A stretch of 64,000 bases of DNA from Emticicia sp037153985. GTDB taxonomy: Bacteria; Bacteroidota; Bacteroidia; Cytophagales; Spirosomataceae. The translations under genes were made by a program, and so were the position numbers. The stretch is from the NCBI RefSeq assembly GCF_037153985.1, contig NZ_JBBAYI010000012.1, forward strand, positions 1-64,000, read 5' to 3'. The notes beneath the pieces were generated by a model. It had not been told where the DNA came from. It was given only the letters and a program-made list of their open reading frames with translations, and made no database searches. Below are positions 53,413 to 61,941 of the stretch, in pieces. Within the stretch, counting starts at the first letter, position 1; each line of letters opens with the position of its first letter.

Positions 53413-56400
53413 TTATTTCGGCGAAGCCAAAGGCAAATCAATAAAGAAAGTTGTGCCTCTTCCATCTTCGGTTTCAAACCAGATATTTCCTCCAGCGTGT
53501 TCTACTCCACGGCGTGCCATTGCCAAGCCTAAGCCTGAGCCGCCCACTTTAGTAGTAAAGTTTGGTAAAAATACTTTCTGGCGATGGTTCTCAGGAATAC
53601 CCGAACCGTTATCCTGAATCTCAATAATTGCTTTGTCGTCTTCACTACGATAAAGCCTTAAGTTAATAATAGGTCTTTTACCAGCCGGCACTGACTGTAT
53701 GCCATTAATTATCAGGTTTGTAATAACGCGGCTCATAAACTGGCGGTCGCCTAATACCCACGCATCTTTTTCTTTGATATAAGCATTAAGGGCAATTTTC
53801 TCATCTTCGGCATATAAATCGGCCGATTTTTGAATTAAAGGCACCAAATCAAATACCTCGTTCCGTGGTACTGGCATTTTTGCAAACTCAGAAAACGAAT
53901 TGGCTATTTCGCTGATATTATCAATTTGTTCTGTTAACGAGTTCAAAGCCCGCTCAATCCGCTCTTTAGCCTTAGGATTATCGACAGTGAGCGTTCGTTG
54001 TAGTTGCTGAATAGACAACTTCATTGGTGTTAGCGGATTCTTGATTTCGTGTGCCACCTGCTTGGCCATCTCACGCCACGCAGTTTGTTTTTCACTTAAC
54101 GAAAGTGCCACTTTACTTTCTTCCAGTTTTTTAAGCATCTTGTTATATTCCCGCATCAATAACCCTATCTCATCGTCTGAGTTCCAGTCGAGGCGTTCAT
54201 GTAACTTATCCAGATTAGTTTTCTTCAATTTCTGAGCAACTATTCTTAACGGATTCGTGAGAATATTAGAAGCGAAGTACGAGATAATCAATAAAATCAG
54301 AAAAAGCCATGTAAAAATATTCAGAATAGAAGCGACCACCTCTGTCACCTGACGGTCGAGTGCAGGTTTAGCATCAAAAAACGGAATACCTATTACCCCT
54401 AATGGCTTACTGTCTTGCCCTTTAATACTCATATAAGCGGTTTTATATTTAAGGCTTCCGAGCGTTTCGGTCAACAAGGCTTCGTTTTCTTTTTCTTCAA
54501 TAATGCGTCTGTATGCAAGGGGGTTAATAAAATTAGAGATTAGTCCGTATTCATATACCAAAGGGCGCGTCGTAAGGTTTAGTTTGCCATCCAGATTATA
54601 CAGATTAATATCTAGTTTGGTATCATGTGCCAAGTCATTGATTTCCTGCTCCAGAAATGCCCTGCTCATACGCTTCTGAATGAAGTTTTCGAGTTGAAGC
54701 TGTACGGTTGAAGTAATATTCTTGGTGTTGTCGAGATATGCTTTTTCCTGATTACTCACAAAAGTTGAGTTAATAACACTCAGAGTAATCATTACCACCA
54801 ATACTAACGGAACCAGAAAAGCCGCATTGAGGTATAACTGAATTTTGGTAGAAAAATTTACATTCATGTTTCTGAGGCTATACTTCATGGTATAAAGTAG
54901 CATCACAAACACAATACAAAGTACTGATAACAGAAACAGGAATGAGAAATTCGGGAATATATTATGCCATATCTGGTGCTTTGATGAAATAACTATTTTA
55001 CGCCCGTTCTGCCCGATTTTACCTACATGGTTATACTCATTAAGTTCAATGCCTTTTTCATAAAGTTGTTTGTCGTTAAGTACCGAAACCGGTAACTTAC
55101 GCATATAATTGTAATTACCAGAAGTAAAAAGCATCTGGTTTTTCTCATCAAAAACGGCGTAGCTATAATTTTTTGTTTCAGGGGTTTGTACAAATTTTTT
55201 ATCCATCAATAACTCAGGATAAACACTTTGAGCAAACTCATCTCTGAGTTTTAAGTCAAGTACTACACTTCCTACCTGACTGCCCTCCCTACTGATAGGA
55301 ATAAAAACTACATATTGTTTAATAAAGCTATCGCTTAAATCATCGACAAAGAAAATATCAGGATTGCCCGTTTTATAAACGGGTTTCTTGTAGTTTTCTT
55401 CATAATAATTCAGGTTATGGACTCCTTCCGAAATATCTAACGATTTGCCATTTTTATCAAAAGCCAGCACGTCGGTGTCGTATCGGTCAAAATATAAGTC
55501 CAGATGCTTACTTTTTACAATCTGCTGGGTTTGCTCACGAGCTAGCAAGGCTCTGTTAAGAGCGGTACCGATAGCCGTATCTTTCTGCACGGTTTGTATT
55601 ACTCTGGCCAGTAGCCCTTCGCCTAACACATCATTTTCGGCCAGATATTTCTGGCCAAACTTCTGTTTATCAAAGAAATCCTTTTTTTGTTCTTCTCTGT
55701 AAATAACAAACATAGCCATAAATGCAAAAACAAAAGCCCCCGTAAAAAAATAGATAGTGGTTTTGTATTTGAACGTATAAAAAAAGCGAGGCAGTTTATT
55801 AACATATATCAACAGAAAGTATAATGCTACGGCCAGATATCCCCAACTGAATTCATCTACCAATATTACAATAATATAGCCTATTATTACCCCTAGAACC
55901 CAGCGAATGAGCGCGATTTTATAATCTTTATTCAAACGAATAAAAAGGCTGCAAAACAAGTGATTCAGCAGGAAGAAAATAACAGACAATATAACGTAGA
56001 AAAGCAGGGTAGCTATTTTCAAGGATGAAAACGATATACTCAGTGCAAGGTCTAAGGTAAACTGCGATTTTTCGTAAATATGGCAGAGGTTACGGAAAAA
56101 TATAATTGTAGACCCAATAGAGGTAGCTACTAATATAACCGATACTACTGACTGGAAAATTGAACTGGTTTTGAATAACTTGTAATAGGTGTTTGACCTA
56201 TAAAAGAACGTTACCAGATACCCCACCAGTATCAGCACCACAATGGCGTTTAGTAGCATATCGCCTAAAGAAGGAGCTAAGCCATTAATGGTCAGGAATT
56301 TCGGATTAAAAAGATTTGACTCATAAACAATAAACGGGATACTGTTTGAGAGCATCATGAGGCGAATAAATATCAGATACGCCGCCAACAACGCAAATGC

Positions 56401-57132
56401 GCGCCCAAACTGATGCGCTCTGATAAGGCTTCCTATCCAGAATACAATATAAATACCTAGTAGCAGAATACTGATAGCCAACAAAAACAGCGTATTGCTT
56501 GGAATATTAGAAGCGGTAAGTTTTTCGACCTGAGGCGGAACAACCGAAAACAAAAAACGACCTTTGTCGTCGGTAATATTCAGAAAAGTTTCTTTACTGG
56601 CCTGATTCAGTACGTTGTTTGGTTCAGTAGTAAAAATGTGGTGATTATAGCCATTATGCAGGTAATCGTTCTCGTTATGAAACTTGCGGTAAAGGTTAAT
56701 CAAAGAAAAAACCTCTACATTTCCGCCTTTGTCGCCGAACTTAATGGCGTTTACAATATAAATGCTGTTGTCGGTACTAAGCAGGCGGGTTTCCTGATTA
56801 CCGGCAATATCCTGATAATTTGGTACAAATCGGTGGTCAGACCAATAAACCAACTGCCCATTACGAAATATGTAATAGGGGTATTCTGTTGCGGTTTCAA
56901 AGTTCAGGAAAGTATTCTCGGTAGCTTTCTGATACTTTGTTCCTATGTTAAAAAGTTCGTCTTTAGACCGTAAGATTTCAGCCCTTATTTTTTCTCTGAT
57001 AGCATTTACATAGTGTTCTTGCGATGCTCTGGGGGCATCTTTCTCAAAAATAAAAAAATTCAACGCAGCTATGATGGTAAATACTACAGAGAGAATAAGG
57101 AAGAGATGTCTTTTTAGTAACTGCCAATCCAT
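53413..57132 (-). CDS. Very large NtrY-like membrane sensor histidine kinase
   Basis: A 1239-residue kinase. One helix at residues 7-27 is followed by a periplasmic segment to about 220, then a cluster of about eight to ten helices (220-500). Next come a second extracytoplasmic region (500-730), two helices near 735-800, a third sensing region (810-955) and a helix at about 960-985. A HAMP domain, the HisKA domain with His1028 (QVAHEIKNPLTPMK) and a HATPase with DNGSGIP and GGSGLGLAMA complete the chain. No response regulator lies nearby, so its partner is elsewhere. The ATG at 57132 is preferred over 57180. The IscA-like gene is 64 bases upstream. Confidence 0.9.
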   Translation of the reverse strand: MDWQLLKRHLFLILSVVFTIIAALNFFIFEKDAPRASQEHYVNAIREKIRAEILRSKDELFNIGTKYQKATENTFLNFETATEYPYYIFRNGQLVYWSDHRFVPNYQDIAGNQETRLLSTDNSIYIVNAIKFGDKGGNVEVFSLINLYRKFHNENDYLHNGYNHHIFTTEPNNVLNQASKETFLNITDDKGRFLFSVVPPQVEKLTASNIPSNTLFLLAISILLLGIYIVFWIGSLIRAHQFGRAFALLAAYLIFIRLMMLSNSIPFIVYESNLFNPKFLTINGLAPSLGDMLLNAIVVLILVGYLVTFFYRSNTYYKLFKTSSIFQSVVSVILVATSIGSTIIFFRNLCHIYEKSQFTLDLALSISFSSLKIATLLFYVILSVIFFLLNHLFCSLFIRLNKDYKIALIRWVLGVIIGYIIVILVDEFSWGYLAVALYFLLIYVNKLPRFFYTFKYKTTIYFFTGAFVFAFMAMFVIYREEQKKDFFDKQKFGQKYLAENDVLGEGLLARVIQTVQKDTAIGTALNRALLAREQTQQIVKSKHLDLYFDRYDTDVLAFDKNGKSLDISEGVHNLNYYEENYKKPVYKTGNPDIFFVDDLSDSFIKQYVVFIPISREGSQVGSVVLDLKLRDEFAQSVYPELLMDKKFVQTPETKNYSYAVFDEKNQMLFTSGNYNYMRKLPVSVLNDKQLYEKGIELNEYNHVGKIGQNGRKIVISSKHQIWHNIFPNFSFLFLLSVLCIVFVMLLYTMKYSLRNMNVNFSTKIQLYLNAAFLVPLVLVVMITLSVINSTFVSNQEKAYLDNTKNITSTVQLQLENFIQKRMSRAFLEQEINDLAHDTKLDINLYNLDGKLNLTTRPLVYEYGLISNFINPLAYRRIIEEKENEALLTETLGSLKYKTAYMSIKGQDSKPLGVIGIPFFDAKPALDRQVTEVVASILNIFTWLFLILLIISYFASNILTNPLRIVAQKLKKTNLDKLHERLDWNSDDEIGLLMREYNKMLKKLEESKVALSLSEKQTAWREMAKQVAHEIKNPLTPMKLSIQQLQRTLTVDNPKAKERIERALNSLTEQIDNISEIANSFSEFAKMPVPRNEVFDLVPLIQKSADLYAEDEKIALNAYIKEKDAWVLGDRQFMSRVITNLIINGIQSVPAGKRPIINLRLYRSEDDKAIIEIQDNGSGIPENHRQKVFLPNFTTKVGGSGLGLAMARRGVEHAGGNIWFETEDGRGTTFFIDLPLASPK

Positions 57133-57196
57133 GTTCACCAATTTAATTCTCAGGAAATACTTACACGAAAACCATGCCAAAACTGCACTTTTTTAA

Positions 57197-57475
57197 TTAT
57201 CCTTTCAGTATTACAAAGCCTGTACCTGTTTCGGTTTGGGTATAGTCTACTTTCACTCCTATCAGGTACATCAGATGCTTACGGTCAATTACTACTTTCA
57301 CTCCTTCTATGTGATACACTTCGTCGTTTTCGGTAGCTTTATCCAAGCCCAGAAGATAATTAGCCGAACACGCCCCTCCTTTTAACCCTACCCGCAAGGC
57401 ATACTCAGCCGGAATCTCCGGCGAGCTAAAAGTCTTCGTTATTTCTTCTTTGGCACTGGCTGTAAATGTTATCAT
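57197..57475 (-). CDS. IscA/HesB-like protein lacking the C-terminal CGC
   Basis: A 92-residue A-type Fe-S carrier-like protein. It has the family start (ITFTASAKEEI) and the first ligand in LKGGACSANYLLG. It ends at GTGFVILKG with no C-terminal Cys-Gly-Cys, the other two ligands in IscA/SufA/ErpA (about 107 residues). It may therefore bind a cluster or iron differently, as a dimer using one Cys each, or not at all. It leads the sensor-kinase gene (64-base gap). A reverse -7 box CAAAAATA is at 57506-57513. Confidence 0.82.
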   Translation of the reverse strand: MITFTASAKEEITKTFSSPEIPAEYALRVGLKGGACSANYLLGLDKATENDEVYHIEGVKVVIDRKHLMYLIGVKVDYTQTETGTGFVILKG

Positions 57476-57505
57476 TTTATTTTATTAATACCGGTAGTCT
57501 ACTTA

Positions 57506-57558
57506 CAAAAATAATCACTCATTTATGATATTCCCTAATGCAGTAATTTATAATTTTG
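57506..57558. promoter_or_regulatory. Divergent promoters between the IscA-like and membrane-anchored genes
   Basis: CAAAAATA (57506-57513) is a reverse-strand -7 box 30 bases before the IscA-like start. TAATTTTG (57551-57558) is a forward -7 box 30 bases before the ATG at 57589. Neither has an obvious -33 partner. Confidence 0.45.
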
Positions 57559-57588
57559 CGGAACAAAATCCTGAAATAAGCATCAAGA

Positions 57589-58113
57589 ATGGAGATAATA
57601 GCTGAATTATTAAAAATACTTATTCCCGCAGCGGCCGTTTTGTACGGAATGTACCTCACTACCCAGACCTTTCTGCAAAAGCAGTTTGAACAAAAGCAAC
57701 TGGAGCTAAAACAAAAAAACACCGAGCTTATTACTCCTCTACGTTTACAGGCTTTCGAACGGATGACTCTTTTTCTGGAACGTATTACCCCTAATAACTT
57801 ACTGGTAAGGCTTGGTAGCAATAGCATTCATGTACTTGATTTTCAGCAATTACTGCTTCGGGAAATCAGAGAAGAATTTAACCATAACCTTGCCCAACAG
57901 GTATATTTATCGCACGAAGCATGGGAGAAAATCCGCCATGCCATGAACGAGGTAGTTACACTGATAAACACTTCAGCCGCCGAACTACCTACCGATGCCC
58001 CCGCCCTTGATTTATCAAAACGAATATTCGAGAAAGTTATTACTGAGGGTAAACAACCTACTACCGAAGCACTTCGTTTTTTAAAAGAAGAAATCCAAAC
58101 GCTGTTTATGTAG
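57589..58113 (+). CDS. Membrane-anchored coiled-coil hypothetical protein
   Basis: A 174-residue protein. One hydrophobic helix (residues 5-25) leads into a Gln/Lys-rich coiled coil (30-50) and a helical domain containing RLQAFERMTLFLERI and a LLREIREEFNHN segment. It resembles a family of conserved Bacteroidota proteins of unknown role. Its stop overlaps the end of the convergent DUF421 gene by eight bases. Confidence 0.65.
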   Translation: MEIIAELLKILIPAAAVLYGMYLTTQTFLQKQFEQKQLELKQKNTELITPLRLQAFERMTLFLERITPNNLLVRLGSNSIHVLDFQQLLLREIREEFNHNLAQQVYLSHEAWEKIRHAMNEVVTLINTSAAELPTDAPALDLSKRIFEKVITEGKQPTTEALRFLKEEIQTLFM

Positions 58114-58621
58114 TAGCGTTGGGGTTATTGAGTGTTTTATGAATACGTTTTTTATGGGTGCGTGTCCTGAAATCATCCGTCAAGACACTAATGTTGCCGT
58201 CTACCTCTAACATAGCAAGGTCAATATTTTCAATTTTTTCAACGCCATGTTCGCGTATAGCTGCTTCTAGTTCAGCATGAGTAAAACCTGTTATTTTCAG
58301 GTTTCTTTCCTGAACTTTGCCTTTATATATCAACATAACGGGTTCTCCCTGAATAAGCTTCCCGACGGAATCATAACGCCCGATTATTTTTTTCAGAATA
58401 AAATTGGTTATAAACAATGCCCCGGCAGCAATTAAGCCCCCTTGCAACGAATTGTCGGGGCCAACCATAGCATTTTGCACAGCATTACTAATGAGCAAAA
58501 TAAAAACCAAATCAATCACCGAAAGTTGCGCCAGCTCTTTTTTCCCGAAGAGCCTGATGGCAATAATCATAAATAAATATACCGATATTGCCCGAAGCAC
58601 TATCTCTGCGTAGGTTGTCAT
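58106..58621 (-). CDS. DUF421 (YetF-like) membrane protein
   Basis: A 171-residue protein with three N-terminal helices (5-80) and a cytoplasmic C-terminal domain containing GEPVMLIYKGKV and ELEAAIREHGV, the DUF421/YetF pattern. Bacillus YetF and its paralogs act in spore germination membranes; in other bacteria the role is unknown. A reverse -7 box CAAATTTA (58664-58671) and a leader hairpin AGGGTA/TACCCT (58641-58663) lie upstream. Confidence 0.85.
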   Translation of the reverse strand: MTTYAEIVLRAISVYLFMIIAIRLFGKKELAQLSVIDLVFILLISNAVQNAMVGPDNSLQGGLIAAGALFITNFILKKIIGRYDSVGKLIQGEPVMLIYKGKVQERNLKITGFTHAELEAAIREHGVEKIENIDLAMLEVDGNISVLTDDFRTRTHKKRIHKTLNNPNATT

Positions 58622-58825
58622 AGGTCTTGATTAATCTTATAGGGTAGCGCATTTAACTACCCTCAAATTTAATGAAACTTTCGGGTTAGTAAAAAAATCT
58701 TCTGCATTGCATAAAGTGGCAGAGTTGTCGCTCATTTGTTGTTTTTTGTCGCTTTTTTTCTTAATGTTGGGTATAAATTATAGCCAGACGCAACCCTGGC
58801 GTTTTTTCTTGCGTAATCGAAATAT

Positions 58826-59407
58826 ATGGTAAATCATTTGCCTGATAGTCCAGAAGAATTACTTGTTGCAAGTTTAAAAGGTGACCGGCAAAGCCAAGAA
58901 AGGCTTTACAGGAAGTACTATGGATTTGCTATGAGTGTTTGCTTACGCTATAACCAGAATCGAGAAGAAGCATTAGAAATAGTTAACGATAGTTTTCTGA
59001 AGGTTTTTACAAAAGGAGAGCAATACGATGCCGCAGGCAGGCAATCGGCCTACCCTTTCAAAGCATGGTTCAGAAGAATTATTGTCAATACAGCACTAGA
59101 TTACTACCGGAGTCAACAAAAGCACTATTTCCACGAAAATCTCGAAGAAGCCTACGAGGTTTCTTCAACTGATAGCAATGCTTTGAGCCAATTGAATCAT
59201 GATGAACTCCTGGAACTTGTTCAGCGTTTGCCGTCTGGATACAAGATGGTATTTAATTTATTTGTAATTGATGGGTTCTCACACGAAGAAATAGCCCAGA
59301 AACTACAAATATCCGTAGGCACATCCAAATCAAATTTATCACGCGCGCGGGAGATACTCCGCAAAATGATTATAAAAATCGATAGTGCCTTAACCAACAA
59401 CCAATAA
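58826..59407 (+). CDS. ECF-type RNA polymerase sigma factor, likely partner of the trans-envelope anti-sigma
   Basis: A 193-residue sigma factor with region 2 (about residues 25-95, including EALEIVNDSFLKVF and the WFRRIIVNTALDYYR part) and region 4 (130-185, LPSGYKMVFNLFVIDGFSHEEIAQKL then GTSKSNLSRARE). It lacks regions 1 and 3, as ECF factors do. The next gene, 42 bases downstream, encodes a protein with a cytoplasmic head, one inner-membrane helix and an outer-membrane barrel. That product is therefore the natural candidate for its anti-sigma factor. The target promoters cannot be read here. Confidence 0.92.
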   Translation: MVNHLPDSPEELLVASLKGDRQSQERLYRKYYGFAMSVCLRYNQNREEALEIVNDSFLKVFTKGEQYDAAGRQSAYPFKAWFRRIIVNTALDYYRSQQKHYFHENLEEAYEVSSTDSNALSQLNHDELLELVQRLPSGYKMVFNLFVIDGFSHEEIAQKLQISVGTSKSNLSRAREILRKMIIKIDSALTNNQ

Positions 59408-59449
59408 AGCAAAACAAGGGGCTTCTTAAAGGACGGCCTTTTAAATAAA

Positions 59450-61066
59450 ATGAATAAAAACATACATGATTTATCAGATGAAGAGTTTGACGACCTTTTC
59501 AGAGAATCGGCTGAAAAGAGCGAGGTCGACTTTGACCCTGAAGCATGGAAAAAAATGACACAAAAACTTGATGCAGCAGATAATCCTGCATCAGGCTCAG
59601 GAACAAAGGGGTCTCCGTTTGGCAAATGGATTTTACCCACAGCTATTATATTACTATTGTTGATTATTGGTAGTTATTTTGTTTTAAAAAAGCCAACTAC
59701 CACAACAATTGGAACCCTAAAAGACAAACACAAAGAAAACGCAGTAAACAAAGAGGCTAACATTGATAAAAAATATGTAACAACAGATAAAGTCGATACA
59801 GAAGATTTAACAACTCATAAAAACCAGGAAAAAGAAGCAACAAATACAGCTAATCTTCCAAAACCAGCTAACACTGAAAAATTACTGAATACAACAAACA
59901 ATAAAAAAACAACCGAAGGGGGTAGTCTTAGCTCCGAAACAGATAATAAAATAATAGCTGAGAAAAAAACTGGCAACAAACTAAAAACCAATACAGATTC
60001 TGACTTTAGTACTAAAGCCAAACAAAAATCATTTAAGAGCAACGCGGTAGTTAAAGAAAAAAACAGGCTGGACACTCACCCAACAAATACGGGCATTTCT
60101 GCCAGAAACGAGGCGAGCAGTAAGCGTTTAGCTAATGGTTTAGCTGAGAATAAGCCAGTAATGGCTATTAATGAAATAACTCGTGTACAAAAACGAGGCA
60201 GGTCGTTAGCAAAACAAAACTCCAATATTGTACCAGCAGCACTAAAAGATAAGGCTGGCTTAAACAATAAAAGCCTTGAAACTGAGGCCCAGACCTCAAC
60301 TATGATTGCTGATTCAAGTAGCCAAACCATAGAGAAAATTCAATGGGGGCGGGTGTCGGCACTATCACCGAGATATGCTTCTGCTGGCTATCTGCTTAAA
60401 CTTCCACAGATAACTTTTACAAGCCCAGAACAAAATTCCATTACAGATTTTATTGCACCCCAGAATACTGCATTTAAACGAGGACTAGGCATTCGTTTGG
60501 CTCTTTCGCCTGATTTCAGTTTTATTCCTTCAAATAGTTTTGTAAAGGTTGGCCATAACTGGGCGGCTCTTATCGAGTATCGATTCAACAACAGGTTGAG
60601 CTTGCAAGCGGGGGTTATCAGGTCTCTGAAGCTTTATAATGCCATGCCTGACCAATACGAATGGAGTAGCTACTGGACTACCCCTCCGGCTGTAAAAGAC
60701 ATTGATGCTACTTGTAAAATGCTTGATATTCCGGTCAATATCCGATACGATATTTCACAAAAAGCCAATAGCCGTTGGTTTGTTAGTAGCGGTTTTACCA
60801 GCTATGTGATGCTGAAAGAAACATATCGTTATAATTATACGAATCCTAACGACCCCAACATTAAACGTACAGGCTGGGAAGGTAAAACAGGTACATATCC
60901 GTTTAGTGTTTTAAACTTCTCGGTAGGCTATGAACATCAGCTTTTTCGTCGGTTAAGTTTCCAGATAGAGCCTTTCTATAAACAGCCACTTGGCAAAGTA
61001 GGCTACGGTAAAGTGCGTTTGGCAACAACAGGTGTATTTTTTTCTGTCAAATATCCGTTATATTAG
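59450..61066 (+). CDS. Dma-like dual-membrane-spanning anti-sigma/outer-membrane barrel fusion
   Basis: A 538-residue protein in four parts. Residues 1-58 form an acidic cytoplasmic head (EEFDDLFRESAEK, then EAWKKMTQKLD) without a signal-peptide cleavage site. A single hydrophobic helix spans 60-79. Residues 81 to about 290 are a low-complexity K/N/T/E-rich linker, long enough to cross the periplasm. From about 340 to 538 alternating strands (GLGIRLALSPDFSF, WAALIEYRF, LSLQAGVI) end in FFSVKYPLY, an outer-membrane last strand. The order matches the dual membrane-spanning anti-sigma factors reported in Bacteroides thetaiotaomicron. An ECF sigma gene precedes it. Anti-sigma activity and barrel insertion are inferred. 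Confidence 0.78.
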   Translation: MNKNIHDLSDEEFDDLFRESAEKSEVDFDPEAWKKMTQKLDAADNPASGSGTKGSPFGKWILPTAIILLLLIIGSYFVLKKPTTTTIGTLKDKHKENAVNKEANIDKKYVTTDKVDTEDLTTHKNQEKEATNTANLPKPANTEKLLNTTNNKKTTEGGSLSSETDNKIIAEKKTGNKLKTNTDSDFSTKAKQKSFKSNAVVKEKNRLDTHPTNTGISARNEASSKRLANGLAENKPVMAINEITRVQKRGRSLAKQNSNIVPAALKDKAGLNNKSLETEAQTSTMIADSSSQTIEKIQWGRVSALSPRYASAGYLLKLPQITFTSPEQNSITDFIAPQNTAFKRGLGIRLALSPDFSFIPSNSFVKVGHNWAALIEYRFNNRLSLQAGVIRSLKLYNAMPDQYEWSSYWTTPPAVKDIDATCKMLDIPVNIRYDISQKANSRWFVSSGFTSYVMLKETYRYNYTNPNDPNIKRTGWEGKTGTYPFSVLNFSVGYEHQLFRRLSFQIEPFYKQPLGKVGYGKVRLATTGVFFSVKYPLY

Positions 61067-61111
61067 TACATTGGTACACAAATTGCTATTTTCAGAATAA
61101 AAATATAACCC

Positions 61112-61666
61112 ATGAACAAGATTATCTTATTAGTAGCACTTATAGCTAGCACCTATACTACCTTTGCTCAAAATGCAAATACTGCCAAACACACCGACGG
61201 AATACAATGGATTAGTTTGCAGGAGGCTTATAATCGTACACAGAAAGAACCTCGTAAAACCATTGTTGATGTCTACACTCAATGGTGCGGATGGTGCAAA
61301 GTAATGGACAGGCAAACCTATACAAACCCCGAAGTAATTGAGTATCTGAACAAAAACTTCTACATGGTGAAGCTGGATGCCGAAACACATGAAGAAATAA
61401 GCGTAGGCGGGCAAAAATACACCTTTGATGCACAGCATAATGCAAATCAGGCGGCAGTACTGTTGCTGCAAGGTAAAATGAGCTACCCCACTACTGTTTT
61501 TCTGGATGCACAATATAATATGATTCAGCCACTACCGGGGTATCTCGATGCGAAGACGTTCCATCAGGTAATTACCTTCTTTGGTGGAGATAACTTTAAA
61601 AAAGAAACCTTTGATCAATACAAAGAAGGTACTTACAAGGAGAGTTTTAGAGCCACAAAGCTATAA
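61112..61666 (+). CDS. Secreted thioredoxin-fold protein
   Basis: A 184-residue protein with a signal peptide (ending TFAQ, residue 20) and a thioredoxin-like domain whose active site is Cys59-Gly-Trp-Cys62 in YTQWCGWCKVMD. A SYPTTVFLD strand supplies the cis-proline region. It probably reduces or exchanges disulfides in the periplasm. It is 45 bases after the trans-envelope protein and may be co-transcribed with it. That barrel contains a single cysteine, so a direct disulfide link between the two is not evident. Confidence 0.85.
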   Translation: MNKIILLVALIASTYTTFAQNANTAKHTDGIQWISLQEAYNRTQKEPRKTIVDVYTQWCGWCKVMDRQTYTNPEVIEYLNKNFYMVKLDAETHEEISVGGQKYTFDAQHNANQAAVLLLQGKMSYPTTVFLDAQYNMIQPLPGYLDAKTFHQVITFFGGDNFKKETFDQYKEGTYKESFRATKL

Positions 61667-61692
61667 TTATTATTGTTTTGGATTCAACAGGT

Positions 61693-61727
61693 AAAGCTGA
61701 CCTTATTTACTAGGGTCGGCTTTTCTT
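61693..61727 (+). terminator. Terminator after the thioredoxin gene
   Basis: AAAGCTGACC (61693-61702) and GGTCGGCTTT (61714-61723) form a 10-base stem with one G-U pair, followed by T-rich sequence. It ends the sigma/anti-sigma/thioredoxin unit. Confidence 0.7.
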
Positions 61728-61763
61728 TTATCCTGTTTCAACGTAATTGTATCGCAAATATAT

Positions 61764-61820
61764 CGTAAAAACCCCTACTGACATAGCGTAAAAATACGCA
61801 ATTCATTAGGGGTTTTTACG
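61764..61820. repeat. Nested inverted repeat
   Basis: CGTAAAAACCCCTA (61764-61777) and TAGGGGTTTTTACG (61807-61820) are perfect 14-base arms. Inside the 29-base loop, GCGTA-AAAA-TACGC (61786-61799) forms a second hairpin. It lies between two proper terminators in a 275-base gap and belongs to no gene. It could be a mobile-repeat remnant or a small structured RNA. Confidence 0.5.
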
Positions 61821-61867
61821 TATTGTTTTCCCAGCTACCTTGCATAATATCTGTATAATTTGCTAAC

Positions 61868-61918
61868 ATAAAAAGAGTCCTGATACGGTATAAGTTGCCA
61901 TATCAGGACTCTTTTTAT
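61868..61918. terminator. Bidirectional terminator
   Basis: ATAAAAAGAGTCCTGATA (61868-61885) and TATCAGGACTCTTTTTAT (61901-61918) are perfect 18-base arms with A/T runs. It most probably ends the convergent MFS transporter transcript (stop 61942). Confidence 0.85.
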
Positions 61919-61941
61919 GTATATATATACGAAAATCAGCT

